Counted from the first letter of the stretch, positions 25,554 to 35,407 are shown. The stretch: DNA of 64,000 nt from Thalassobaculum sp965228445 (GCA_965228445.1 OZ245813.1:2790001-2854000), one strand, 5' to 3'. Notes: generated by a model not told the origin, from the letters alone. Program-made: numbers and translations.

Positions 25554-26426
25554 CTAGCGCGCCGTCACCGCGCGCAGGACCCAGCTTCGGAACGCCTGGA
25601 ACGACGGCTCCGTCGCGCGGCCCGGGCGGACGAGCAGGTACCAGCTCTGACCCTTCGGCACCGCCTGCTTGAAGGGGGCGACCAGCCGGCCGGCGGCAAG
25701 GTCGTCGTCGATATAGGGCCGGATGCCCATGGCCACGCCGGTCCCGTCGGCCGCCGCCTGCAGTGCCTGGCCGTAATAGGCCAGGGTCAGTCCACTGGCC
25801 GGCGGGGCGCCGATCCCGACCGCCTGCAGCCAGCGCGACCAGTCGTCGGCGGCGTGCCCCACATGCAGCAGACGCACGCCGGCCAGGTCGCGCGGGTGCA
25901 GCAGGTTGCGGGCGAGCTGCGGGGCGCAGACCGGGGTGAGCTCCGCCCGGATCATCTCCTCCACCTTCAGATCCGGCCAGCGGCCGTCGCCGAGCGAGAT
26001 GCCGCAGCTCCAGTCGGCGCCGAAGGCGGCGGTCGCCCCGCCGGTGGTCAACCGCACCTCCACATCCGGGGCGATGGTCGAGAACTCGGCCAGACGGGGG
26101 ATCAGCCAGCGGATGGCGAAGGTCGGGCCGACCCCGACCGTGAGCACCTTGGGCCGGCCGGCGGCGGTCACCCGCTCCGTCGCCGCGGCGATCTGGTCGA
26201 GCGCGGGGGTCAGCCCCTCGCGGTAGCTCTGTCCCGCACCGGTCAGAGTCAGGCGGTTCGGGGTGCGCTCGAACAGGATGACGCCGAGGCTCTCCTCGAG
26301 CAGGCGCACGAGCCTGCTCACCGCCGCCGGCGTGACATTCAATTCATCGGCGGCCTTGGCGAAGCTCTCGAAACGTGCCGCGGATTCAAAGGCCTTAACG
26401 CCATTTAAGGATGGCAATTGACGCAA
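25554..26426 (-). CDS. LysR-type transcriptional regulator (GcvA-like)
   Basis: A 290-aa LysR regulator. The winged HTH spans about 7-63, with SFAKAADELNVTPAAVSRLV as recognition region and FERTPNRLTLTGAG as wing. The effector domain begins near VLTVGVGPTFAIRWLIPRLA. I chose the TTG at 26426, giving MRQLPSLNGVKAFESAARF, because GAGG lies 5 bp upstream and this is where GcvA-like proteins begin. The open frame further upstream has no family similarity. It is divergent from the TauE gene, a likely but unproven target. Confidence 0.9.
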   Translation of the reverse strand: MRQLPSLNGVKAFESAARFESFAKAADELNVTPAAVSRLVRLLEESLGVILFERTPNRLTLTGAGQSYREGLTPALDQIAAATERVTAAGRPKVLTVGVGPTFAIRWLIPRLAEFSTIAPDVEVRLTTGGATAAFGADWSCGISLGDGRWPDLKVEEMIRAELTPVCAPQLARNLLHPRDLAGVRLLHVGHAADDWSRWLQAVGIGAPPASGLTLAYYGQALQAAADGTGVAMGIRPYIDDDLAAGRLVAPFKQAVPKGQSWYLLVRPGRATEPSFQAFRSWVLRAVTAR

Positions 26427-26571
26427 ATTAGCCTCAATAAATCTATCGCTAGCGTAAGATAACCCAGGTTGCCTGTTTCCCGCAATGAGCGCAGACAGAG
26501 CGACAGTCCTGTGGAGACCCGCCCATGCCCGCCGCGCCCGCCGAAACCCCAGCCATGCCCGTGCCCCTGCG

Positions 26572-27333
26572 ATGACCCCGCTTCTCGTTGCCGGCATCGC
26601 CCTGGTGATGGTCGCCACCTCGTTCCTCTCGGGAATCTTCGGGATGGCGGGCGGCATGGTGCTGGTCGGCGTGCTGCTGGCGATCCTGCCGGTGCCGACG
26701 GCCATGGCCCTGCACGCGATCACCCAGATGGCCTCCAACGGCTGGCGGGCGCTGCTGTGGCGGGCGCATGTGCGCTGGCGGATCGTCGGCGCCTACGTGA
26801 TCGGCTGCGCGATCGCCGTGGCGGTCTGGAGCCTGTGGCTCTATGTGCCGAGCAAGGCGCTGGCGCTGATCGGCCTCGGCGCCCTGCCGCTCGCCACCCG
26901 GTTCGTGCCGGCCCACCTGCGCGCCCGGCCGGAGCATTTCGGCCATGGGATCGCTCAGGGCGCGGTGTCGATGATGCTGATGCTGCTGACCGGTGTAGCC
27001 GGGCCGCAGCTCGACCAGTTCTTCCTGGGTGGCGGGCTCGACCGGCGGCAGATCATCGCCACCAAGGGGATCTGCCAGCTGTTCGGCCATACCTTCAAGC
27101 TGCTGTATTTCGGCGCGCTGATCGACGATGCCGCCAGCGTCGACCCGATGCTCGCGGCGGTCGCGGTTACCGCGTCGATGATCGGCACCGGCCTGTCGAA
27201 GAAGGTGCTGGAGGCGATGAGCGACGCCCAGTACCGGCGCTGGGCCGACCGCATCATCCTCGGCATTTCGGTGTATTATGTCGCCTATGGCGGCTACCTG
27301 CTGGCCGCGCCCCTGGTATCGGCCAGCGCATGA
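26572..27333 (+). CDS. TauE/SafE family sulfite/anion exporter
   Basis: A 253-aa membrane protein with about eight helices. The N-terminal repeat has SGIFGMAGGMVLVGVLLAIL (about 21-40) and ALHAITQMASNGWRALLWR. The second repeat is introduced by GVAGPQLDQFFLGGGLDRRQ and IIATKGICQLFGHTFKLLYF. This is the TauE pattern. The ATG at 26572 lacks a Shine-Dalgarno but overlaps (ATGA) the stop of a 16-codon ORF at 26525 that has GGAG before it, so translation may be coupled. A longer in-frame start at 26485 is also possible. Confidence 0.86.
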   Translation: MTPLLVAGIALVMVATSFLSGIFGMAGGMVLVGVLLAILPVPTAMALHAITQMASNGWRALLWRAHVRWRIVGAYVIGCAIAVAVWSLWLYVPSKALALIGLGALPLATRFVPAHLRARPEHFGHGIAQGAVSMMLMLLTGVAGPQLDQFFLGGGLDRRQIIATKGICQLFGHTFKLLYFGALIDDAASVDPMLAAVAVTASMIGTGLSKKVLEAMSDAQYRRWADRIILGISVYYVAYGGYLLAAPLVSASA

Positions 27334-27347
27334 GGGAGGATCGAACG

Positions 27348-27617
27348 ATGTCCCGACGGATCGCTGAACCGACCGACTTCGCGGTCGAGTGCCTGCTGCT
27401 CGACCTGGTCGCCTGGATCGCCGAGCGCCCGCGCCCCTATGGCGAGGTGCTCGAGGCCTGGCGGACCTCCTGCCCCCGGCTGCCGGTCTGGGAAGAGGCG
27501 GTGGACCGCGGCTATGTCCGGCGGGTCGCCCACCGCGACCGGGGGGCGGTCATCCACGCGACGCCCGCCGGCCTGGCGTTCCTCGCCCGCACCGGGCGCC
27601 CCGTCCGGGCCGCCTGA
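27348..27617 (+). CDS. Small conserved-looking protein with winged-helix-like ending, 89 aa
   Basis: Starts at ATG 27348 behind GAGGGAGGA, 14 bp after the TauE gene, so probably in the same transcript. It reads MSRRIAEPTDFAVECLLLDL, followed by a helix-rich core. The ending, RGYVRRVAHRDRGAVIHATP then AGLAFLA, resembles the recognition helix and wing of small winged-helix proteins. A DNA-binding role is possible but unproven. No named family recognised. Confidence 0.7.
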   Translation: MSRRIAEPTDFAVECLLLDLVAWIAERPRPYGEVLEAWRTSCPRLPVWEEAVDRGYVRRVAHRDRGAVIHATPAGLAFLARTGRPVRAA

Positions 27618-27679
27618 GAGGCGCGCACCCGGACCCGGCGGCCCATATCCTCGAATTTCGTCTCCAGCGTCGACGGCGC

Positions 27680-27710
27680 AAAAGAAAACGGCCTGACTCG
27701 CGTCAGGCCG
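27680..27710 (-). terminator. Intrinsic terminator downstream of the DUF1127 gene
   Basis: On the minus strand, CGGCCTGAC-GCGA-GTCAGGCCG is a perfect 9-bp stem with a 4-nt loop, followed by TTTTCTTTT. It lies 105 bp past the DUF1127 stop codon and within the convergent gap after 27617. Confidence 0.8.
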
Positions 27711-27814
27711 CTGACTTGCCGCAGGCGCTTCGGCTGGGGGGAGCGGAAGCGGCCCGGGCAGGAACGGGACCGGAGACTGGGTGGGCTCTCCGGACCCGGA
27801 TCGGTCGGGTCGCC

Positions 27815-28054
27815 TCAGGCAACCCAGAACGGCTTGTTCGCCTCATGGGCGGCCTCGTCGATGGTCACGCCGATATCGGCGAGCAGACGGGCGTCCAGAT
27901 CGGCGAGCGTCTCGCGGTCCTTCAGGCGCGAGGCCCAAAGGGTCAGCGTGCCGAAGACGGTGGCGAAAACACGATCCGCCATCGAGGTCTGGGCTCCGCG
28001 CGCGGCGGAGGCCCCGAACATCGGGCGAGCGGTCTGGGTCAGGGTCCGGCTCAT
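27815..28054 (-). CDS. DUF1127 (YjiS-like) small protein
   Basis: A 79-aa protein whose C-terminal half is the DUF1127 signature: LADLDARLLADIGVTIDEAA followed by HEANKPFWVA. Longer DUF1127 proteins in alphaproteobacteria have been linked to RNA turnover and phosphate or carbon metabolism. This one is of the short type with an extended N-terminus. AAGGAGG lies 6 bp before the ATG at 28054, a very strong ribosome site. It is divergent from a LysR gene. Confidence 0.88.
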   Translation of the reverse strand: MSRTLTQTARPMFGASAARGAQTSMADRVFATVFGTLTLWASRLKDRETLADLDARLLADIGVTIDEAAHEANKPFWVA

Positions 28055-28160
28055 AGGAACCTCCTTCACAAAGGGTTAATATTTCGGATCACGATCGAGA
28101 GCGGGCCGCCCTCTTAACTCGTTGTCTGGGAGTGTATTTACGAATTGAATTGCTCGTTCA

Positions 28161-28179
28161 CAAACGATAGTTTCTCATC
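28161..28179. promoter_or_regulatory. Operator-like motif shared with the LysR locus at 52.7 kb
   Basis: CAAACGATAGTTTCTCATC matches 16 of 19 bases with the complement of 52684-52702. In both places it reads toward the LysR gene and lies in a divergent LysR/small-protein gap. GATA...TATC with 11 bp between (28167-28185) is a LysR-box-like frame. AT-rich palindrome TATCT-ATT-AGATA follows directly. Confidence 0.45.
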
Positions 28180-28217
28180 GTATCTATTAGATAATCTTAT
28201 CCGTAAAGGGGCTGTTA

Positions 28218-29147
28218 ATGCGTCGACTCCCGCCGCTGAATGCCCTTCGCGCCTTCGAGGCCGCGGCACGGCATCTGAGTTTCACCAAGGCCGCCGGTGA
28301 GCTGAACGTCACCCAGGCCGCGATCAGTCACCAGATCCGCGCGCTGGAGGACTGGCTCGGCATGCCGCTGTTCCGGCGGCAGAACCGGGCGCTGCTGCTG
28401 ACCGATGCGGGCCAGGCTTATCTGCCGGCCATGCGGGACGCCTTCGACCTGATGCATCAGGCCACCGCGAAGCTGCATCAGCGCGACCGCAGCGGTGCGC
28501 TCAACGTCTCGACCTTCACCAGTTTCGCCGCCAAATGGCTGATGCCCCGGCTCGGCCGCTTCACCTCGGCCCATCCGGAGATCGAGATCCGCCTGGGAAT
28601 CAACGACTCCCTGGTCGACTTCGCCAGCGACGAGGTGGATGTGGGCGTGCGCTACGGGCGCGGCGAGTGGCGCGGCGTGGATGTCGACCTGCTCATGACC
28701 GAGGAGGTCTTCGTGGTGTGCAGCCCGAAGCTGCTGGAGGGCGAGCACCCGCTGCGCGATCCCTCCGACCTGCGCCACCACACCCTGCTGCATGACGATC
28801 TGCCGGAGGACTGGAGCACCTGGCTCGATGCCGCCGGGGTGGACGACGCGGTCAAGGTCCGGGCTCGCGGCGATCTCGTGTTCAACCACTCCGAGATGGT
28901 GCTGCAGGCCGCCGCCGACGGTCTCGGCGTTGCGCTGGGCCGCAGTGCGCTGGTGGCCGACGACCTGGCCGCCGGGCGGCTGGTCAAGCCGTTCGACCTG
29001 CAGCTGCCGACCCAGTCGGCCTACTACGTGGTTCATTCGGAGAATGCCGGCGACCGGCCGAAGATCAAGGCCTTCACCGACTGGCTGCACGAGGAGGCCG
29101 CCCGCGACCACCGCGCCCCCGCCAGCGAGACCGCTCCGCCGGTCTGA
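28218..29147 (+). CDS. LysR-type transcriptional regulator (GcvA-like)
   Basis: A 309-aa regulator. The HTH lies in the first 65 residues: LPPLNALRAFEAAARHLSFT, AAGELNVTQAAISHQIRALE and FRRQNRALLLTDAGQ. The effector-binding domain begins LNVSTFTSFAAKWLMPRLGR. DEVDVGVRYGRGEWRGV and the late ALGRSALVADDLAAGRLVKP are typical of the GcvA/AmpR-like branch. AGGGG precedes the ATG. The intergenic region to DUF1127 is unusually AT-rich and carries the motif at 28161. The effector is unknown. Confidence 0.93.
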   Translation: MRRLPPLNALRAFEAAARHLSFTKAAGELNVTQAAISHQIRALEDWLGMPLFRRQNRALLLTDAGQAYLPAMRDAFDLMHQATAKLHQRDRSGALNVSTFTSFAAKWLMPRLGRFTSAHPEIEIRLGINDSLVDFASDEVDVGVRYGRGEWRGVDVDLLMTEEVFVVCSPKLLEGEHPLRDPSDLRHHTLLHDDLPEDWSTWLDAAGVDDAVKVRARGDLVFNHSEMVLQAAADGLGVALGRSALVADDLAAGRLVKPFDLQLPTQSAYYVVHSENAGDRPKIKAFTDWLHEEAARDHRAPASETAPPV

Positions 29148-29172
29148 GCCGATACGGGAGCCGCCCCGGGGG

Positions 29173-29457
29173 TCAGTCCTTCGGCGTCAGGCCCATCGGC
29201 TCGGCGCCGAACACCTTTCGGAAGGCATCGTTCAGCTTGAGGATGTCGTTGCTGTTGAGCTGCACGCCCTTCTCCACGAAATCCTCGCCCTCGCGCATAT
29301 TGCGGCCGCAGGCGTCGATATAGACGTCCATCAGCTCGCGGAACGCGGTGAACGACTGGTTCCCGACGGTGCTTGAGCGGACTTCGAAGACCGAGACGAT
29401 CGCTCCCATCCGGCGGACCATGCCGTCGAGCTCCTTCAAGCGCATCGCGTCGAACAT
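29173..29457 (-). CDS. Hypothetical protein, 94 aa
   Basis: Not recognised. It is a helical soluble protein beginning MFDAMRLKELDGMVRRMGAI, with VFEVRSSTVGNQSFTAFREL and an acidic C-terminal part ending GLTPKD. No signal peptide or membrane helix. ATG 29457 is favoured over two preceding GTG codons because GGAG sits 8 bp from it. It converges on the LysR gene at 28218 and lies downstream of the cyclase at 29557 on the same strand. Confidence 0.65.
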   Translation of the reverse strand: MFDAMRLKELDGMVRRMGAIVSVFEVRSSTVGNQSFTAFRELMDVYIDACGRNMREGEDFVEKGVQLNSNDILKLNDAFRKVFGAEPMGLTPKD

Positions 29458-29556
29458 CACCACAGCTCCAAATCCGGGGGGCCAGCGCCCCGTTTCAATC
29501 CGCTCCGAGATCTAGACGGAAACCGCCTGTCGTCAAAGGGGTTATCGAGTGCCGCC

Positions 29557-30483
29557 TCAGGTCGCGCCGGGCCCGGGACCGGACTTTTCGGCGCGCCAGA
29601 CCTCGACCCGATTCCGTCCCTCCTCCTTGGCCGTGTAGAGCGCCCGGTCGGCCCGCTCCACAAGTTCCGGGATCGGCCGGCGGGGGTTCAGCAGTGTAAC
29701 CCCGAAGGAGACCGTCAGGGTGACCGTGCGCCCGTCATCGGACGAGAACTCGTCCTTGGCGATCCGGGCCCGCACCCGGTCGAGCACCCGCCGCGCCTCT
29801 TCCGGCCCGGTATCCGGCAGGCAGATCAGAAACTCCTCGCCGCCATAGCGGTAGACGCTGTCATAGGGCCGCAGGTTGTCGATCAGCGCCGTAGAGACCG
29901 CCGCCAGCACCTGGTCGCCGACCCCGTGACCGTAGGTGTCGTTGATGGTCTTGAAGTGATCGATATCGGCCAGCGCGATACAGGCGGGCGAGCCGGAGCG
30001 CCGGGCCCGGACCACCTCGCGCTTCAGGTCGCGCTGCATCACCTGGCGGGTCTGGGCGCCGGTCAGGGGGTCGATGTCGCTGATCGCCGCCTGGAACGCC
30101 TTGGCCAGCCGCTGCGCCTGATCCCGGAAGGCCGACACCTTCTCCAGCAGGGCGTCGTATTCCTCCACCGGCACCTTGTCGGACTTCCAGGCCCGTTCGG
30201 CCAGCAGGGCGAGATGGTTCAGTAGCGCCTCGTGCAGTGCCACCAGGGTCTCGAAGGCCGGCTGGTCGAGCGGCGGGTTCTCGCGCCGCTCCTCGTACCA
30301 GGCCCCGAACTCGGATCCGCCATGCGCCCCCATCTGGAGCAGGTCGCCGTCCGGCTTGACCTTGGCGATGGCGGAGCGATGGAACCGCTGCAATCGGTCG
30401 TCCACCCCCCGCACCGCCTTCTCGATGGCGTTGACGATCGCCTCGTGGCGGCTGCGGTGGGAGGCGGCGTCCGGAATGACCAT
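29557..30483 (-). CDS. Diguanylate cyclase related to DgcZ, with degenerate CZB zinc-binding domain
   Basis: A 308-aa enzyme expected to make c-di-GMP from GTP. The C-terminal GGDEF domain has the active motif RYGGEEF (214-218 for GGEEF), DIDHFKTINDTYGHGVGD and RADRALYTAKEEGRNRVEVW. The N-terminal ~130 residues follow the CZB domain of E. coli DgcZ, including FHRSAIAK and EFGAWYEE. However, the ligand Cys of CxFGxW is Ser57, the first His aligns to Gly26, and the paired His motif is altered (H84, H90). Zinc inhibition is therefore probably lost or changed. No RxxD inhibitory site is evident. It ends 14 bp downstream of the AACS gene's stop, as an operon partner. Confidence 0.88.
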   Translation of the reverse strand: MVIPDAASHRSRHEAIVNAIEKAVRGVDDRLQRFHRSAIAKVKPDGDLLQMGAHGGSEFGAWYEERRENPPLDQPAFETLVALHEALLNHLALLAERAWKSDKVPVEEYDALLEKVSAFRDQAQRLAKAFQAAISDIDPLTGAQTRQVMQRDLKREVVRARRSGSPACIALADIDHFKTINDTYGHGVGDQVLAAVSTALIDNLRPYDSVYRYGGEEFLICLPDTGPEEARRVLDRVRARIAKDEFSSDDGRTVTLTVSFGVTLLNPRRPIPELVERADRALYTAKEEGRNRVEVWRAEKSGPGPGAT

Positions 30484-30497
30484 CGCGCCGGGCGCCC

Positions 30498-32456
<1,959 letters not shown>

Positions 32457-32598
32457 CATTTCCTCCGGTAGGTTCGTCTCCCGGCCGTCCCCGCCGGAAT
32501 GTTCCGTTCATTCGTATCGTCAGCACCGGGCAGGCGCAACGCCGGCTTGTGCGCCGGCGCTTGTTATCGCAGTGCAGCAGACTATTGTGGCGACAGCC

Positions 32599-33645
32599 AT
32601 GCCAGATCCCGCTGCAGCCCCATCGCCAGCCCCCGACCCCACCCTGAAGCCGACGGACCCGACGCCGCCGGACGGCCAGCAATGGCGCCGCGGATGGATG
32701 GCCTGGTGGCTCGCGCTGCCGGGCAACGTGCGGGGCGCCTTCTGGATTCTCGGCGCGTCCATTCTGTTCTCGATCATGTCGGCGGCGGTGAAGACGGTGG
32801 GCGCGCGTCTGGATGTGTTCCAGATCGCCTTCTTCCGCTGTCTCGTCGGGCTGCTGGTGATCCTGCCCTTCATGGTCCGGGTCGGCCCGCAGGTGTTCAA
32901 GACCCGCCGGCCGGTGCTGCATGTCGTGCGCTCGCTGACCGGGCTGATGGCGATGTTCTGCGGCTTCTACGCCCTGACCCACCTGCCGCTGGCCGACGCG
33001 ACGGCGATCACCTTCGCCAAGCCGCTGTTCATGATCATCCTGGCGGTGCTGTTCCTGGGAGAGGTGGTGCGCTGGCGGCGCTGGTCGGCGACGATCATCG
33101 GCTTCTTGGGCGTGCTGATCATGATCAATCCGGGCGAGAACGGCCTGGACCCGGCGATGGCGGCGGCCCTGGTCGGCACGCTCTGCGTCGCCGTGGTGGT
33201 GGTGCTGGTGAAGCGGCTGTCGGCGACCGAGGCGCCGCTCACCATCCTGTTCACCTTCGGCGTGGTCTCCACCATCGCCTCGGCGGTGCCGGCGGCCCTG
33301 GTCTGGCAGACCCCGACCTGGGAGGAGATGGCGCTGATGGTGCTGATCGGCTCGCTGGGGGCCTCGGGCCAGTCCTGCATGATCCGCGGCTTCCGGGTCG
33401 GCGAGGCGACGGCGGTGGTGCCGTTCGAGTATTCCCAGCTGCTGTTCGCCGGGATCTTCGGCTACCTGCTGTTCGGCAATATCCCGACTTTGAACACCCT
33501 GGGCGGCGCGGTGCTGATCGTGGCGAGCACGCTGTACATCGCGTTTCGCGAGGCGAAGCTGGGCAAGAAGCCGGCGGCCAAGGCGTCGGTCCAGGCACCG
33601 GCGGCGGTGGCGGTCGACGAGAACAGGCGGCCGCCGGGGGCCTGA
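32599..33645 (+). CDS. DMT superfamily (EamA) transporter
   Basis: A 348-aa metabolite or amino-acid exporter-type permease with ten helices in two EamA repeats. The first repeat starts FWILGASILFSIMSAAVKTV (about 55-74) and includes GFYALTHLPLADATAITFAK. The second ends YSQLLFAGIFGYLLFGNIPT and LNTLGGAVLIVASTLYI. The first ~35 residues are proline-rich and cytoplasmic. ATG 32599 is chosen; a GTG 12 bp earlier is possible. Its stop codon is supplied by the start of the family C repeat at 33642. Confidence 0.9.
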   Translation: MPDPAAAPSPAPDPTLKPTDPTPPDGQQWRRGWMAWWLALPGNVRGAFWILGASILFSIMSAAVKTVGARLDVFQIAFFRCLVGLLVILPFMVRVGPQVFKTRRPVLHVVRSLTGLMAMFCGFYALTHLPLADATAITFAKPLFMIILAVLFLGEVVRWRRWSATIIGFLGVLIMINPGENGLDPAMAAALVGTLCVAVVVVLVKRLSATEAPLTILFTFGVVSTIASAVPAALVWQTPTWEEMALMVLIGSLGASGQSCMIRGFRVGEATAVVPFEYSQLLFAGIFGYLLFGNIPTLNTLGGAVLIVASTLYIAFREAKLGKKPAAKASVQAPAAVAVDENRRPPGA

Positions 33646-33702
33646 TCCTGATTTGCATCAGGATGACGGAGTCCCCAGTCGTCCTGACGCAAGTCAGGAC
33701 CA
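33642..33702. repeat. Family C palindromic repeat, copy 3, overlapping the EamA stop codon
   Basis: CCTGATCCTGATTTGCATCA...GGATGACGG followed by CGTCCTGACGCAAGTCAGGA. It is the reverse orientation of the GAGCGGCTTG-type element. The TGA at 33643-33645, which ends the transporter gene, is part of the repeat. Confidence 0.8.
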
Positions 33703-33726
33703 AGCCGCTCCCCTCAGTCCCAAACG

Positions 33727-33749
33727 AAAAAGGGGCCCGAAGGCCCCTT
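33727..33749 (-). terminator. Intrinsic terminator of metY
   Basis: On the minus strand, AAGGGGCC-TTCG-GGCCCCTT is a perfect 8-bp stem closed by a UUCG tetraloop, followed by TTTCG. It lies 22 bp after the metY stop codon. Confidence 0.85.
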
Positions 33750-33770
33750 CCCGACAAGTTGTCGCCGGCC

Positions 33771-35090
33771 TCACTCCGCCGCCGCGGCCACGGTGCCGCC
33801 GACCGCGTCGAGAGCCTGGCCGAGATCGGCGAGGATGTCGTCGATATGCTCGATGCCGATCGAGAGCCGCACGTAGCCGTCGCTGACTCCGGTGGCGATC
33901 TGGTCCTCCGGGGTGAGCTGGCTGTGGGTCGTGGTCGCCGGGTGGATCGCCAGCGAGCGGGCGTCGCCGATATTGGCCACGTGGTAGAACAGCTTCAGCC
34001 TGTCGATGAAGGCACGGCCGGCCTCCTTGCCGCCCTTGATCTCGAAGCCGACCAGGCCGCCATAGCCGCCCTTCAGGTAGGTATCGGCCCGCTTGCGGGC
34101 CGCGCCGTCCTGCTGGCTGGGATGGATCACCGTCTCCACCGCCTCGTGACCCTTCAGGAAGTCGGCCACCTTGGACGCGTTCTCCGCATGGGCGCGGATG
34201 CGCAGCGGCAGGGTCTCAAGGCCCTGGATGATCTGGAAGGCGTTGAACGGGCTGAGTGCCGCGCCCAAGTCGCGCAGCAGGGTCGTGCGGGCCTTGATGA
34301 TGTACGCCACCGGGCCGAGCGGCGCCGTCGCCTCGGTCCAGACCGCCCCGTGGTAGCTCGGGTCCGGCGTGTTCAGGGCCGGCTGACGGTCCTTGTGGTC
34401 GGCCCAGGGGAAGTTGCCGCCATCGACGATCAGGCCGCCGATGGACGTGCCGTGGCCGCCGATATACTTGGTGGTCGAGTAGACGATGACCGCCGCGCCG
34501 TGATCGAACGGCCGGCACAGGATCGGCGCAGCCGTATTGTCGATGATCAGCGGAATGCCGAAGCCGCGGCCGAGATCGGCGACCTCCTTGATCGGGAAGA
34601 CCTGCAGCTTCGGGTTCGGCAGGGTCTCGGCGTAATAGGCGCGGGTGCGCTTGTCGGTGGCGCGGGCGAAGTTCTCCGGGTCGGACGGGTCGACGAAACG
34701 GACCTCGATGCCCTGGTCCTTCAGGGTATTGGCGAACAGGTTCCAGGTCCCGCCATAGAGGTCGGTGGAGCTGACGATGTTGTCGCCGGCCTTGGCCAGG
34801 TTCTGGACCGCGAAGGCGCTGGCCGCCTGACCCGACGCCACGGCGAGGGCCGCCACGCCGCCCTCCAGGGCCGCCACCCGCTGCTCCAGCACGTCGCACG
34901 TCGGGTTCATGATCCGGGTGTAGATGTTGCCCAGTTCCTTCAGCGCGAAGAGGTTCGCCGCATGTTCGGTGTCGCGAAACTGGTAGGAGGTGGTCTGGTA
35001 GATCGGCACGGCCACGGACCCGGTGGTCGGGTCGGCGCGGTAGCCGGCATGCAGGGCCAGGGTCTGCGGATTGGTGGTGTTCAGGGCCAT
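33771..35090 (-). CDS. metY: O-acetylhomoserine (thiol)-lyase / sulfhydrylase
   Basis: PLP enzyme of 439 aa that makes homocysteine (or methionine) from O-acetylhomoserine and sulfide (or methanethiol). The PLP lysine is in VYSTTKYIGGHGTSIGG (about 208-224). The opening TLALHAGYRADPTTGSVAVP and PIYQTTSYQFRDTEHAANLF, then YTRIMNPTCDVLEQRVAALE, are family signatures. The C-terminal ARSLAIHPATTTHSQL is also typical. ATG 35090 has GGAG 7 bp upstream. Expression is controlled by the SAM-II riboswitch and terminator just upstream. Confidence 0.96.
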   Translation of the reverse strand: MALNTTNPQTLALHAGYRADPTTGSVAVPIYQTTSYQFRDTEHAANLFALKELGNIYTRIMNPTCDVLEQRVAALEGGVAALAVASGQAASAFAVQNLAKAGDNIVSSTDLYGGTWNLFANTLKDQGIEVRFVDPSDPENFARATDKRTRAYYAETLPNPKLQVFPIKEVADLGRGFGIPLIIDNTAAPILCRPFDHGAAVIVYSTTKYIGGHGTSIGGLIVDGGNFPWADHKDRQPALNTPDPSYHGAVWTEATAPLGPVAYIIKARTTLLRDLGAALSPFNAFQIIQGLETLPLRIRAHAENASKVADFLKGHEAVETVIHPSQQDGAARKRADTYLKGGYGGLVGFEIKGGKEAGRAFIDRLKLFYHVANIGDARSLAIHPATTTHSQLTPEDQIATGVSDGYVRLSIGIEHIDDILADLGQALDAVGGTVAAAAE

Positions 35091-35193
35091 CGGTCGTCTC
35101 CGTTTAGCAGTCGACGGGCAGCAGCCCGCCTTGGTCAAAGGGACCAAATGCAGCCGGGACGGAGGTGCCGGACGGACCGGTTCGCTGTGGCGG

Positions 35194-35227
35194 AAAAAAA
35201 CAAAACCCGCCAAGCGAGCCAGCGGGT
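35194..35227 (-). terminator. Attenuator terminator in the metY leader
   Basis: On the minus strand, ACCCGCTGG pairs with TTGGCGGGT (9 pairs including G-U), with a 5-nt loop, followed by TTTGTTTTTTT. It starts about 11 bp after the SAM-II aptamer and 100 bp before metY. It is therefore likely the riboswitch's transcription-termination platform. Confidence 0.8.
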
Positions 35228-35237
35228 CCGTTACGAC

Positions 35238-35294
35238 CGCCGCTTTAGCTGCATTTGTAACGCGCCCGCAAGCTGGAGGCTCAAATCGGCGCAG
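35238..35294 (-). ncRNA. SAM-II riboswitch aptamer upstream of metY
   Basis: Read on the minus strand it contains GCGCCGATTTGAGCC, then CTTGCGGGCGCG, then TTACAAATGCAGCTAAAG. This is the SAM-II layout: GCGC stem strand, YGATTTrA, the complementary GCGCG, then the AAATGcAGCTAAA pseudoknot strand. SAM-II RNAs precede met genes in alphaproteobacteria and lower expression when S-adenosylmethionine is abundant. Its location directly between a promoter and an intrinsic terminator, ahead of metY, fits fully. Confidence 0.93.
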
Positions 35295-35301
35295 TGGGAA
35301 A

Positions 35302-35330
35302 GCGGTACGCCGAATTCGGGACGGTGTCAA
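35302..35330 (-). promoter_or_regulatory. Sigma-70-type promoter of the metY leader
   Basis: On the minus strand, TTGACA, 17 bp, TACCGC. The -35 is perfect and the -10 is poor. Transcription would begin about 8-10 bp before the riboswitch. The remaining part of the 317-bp gap up to 35408 shows no other feature. Confidence 0.5.
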
Positions 35331-35407
35331 CGCGCCTCTCGGTGCGCCGGTCTCGGTGTCCGTTCGTTGCTCTCTGCGTTACCCCCGGGTACACATGGAG
35401 TGCCCCG

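Noticed and set aside
26396..26409. TTAACGCCATTTAA as a second CtrA site
   Set aside because: The spacing is 6, not 7, and it lies inside the LysR coding region.
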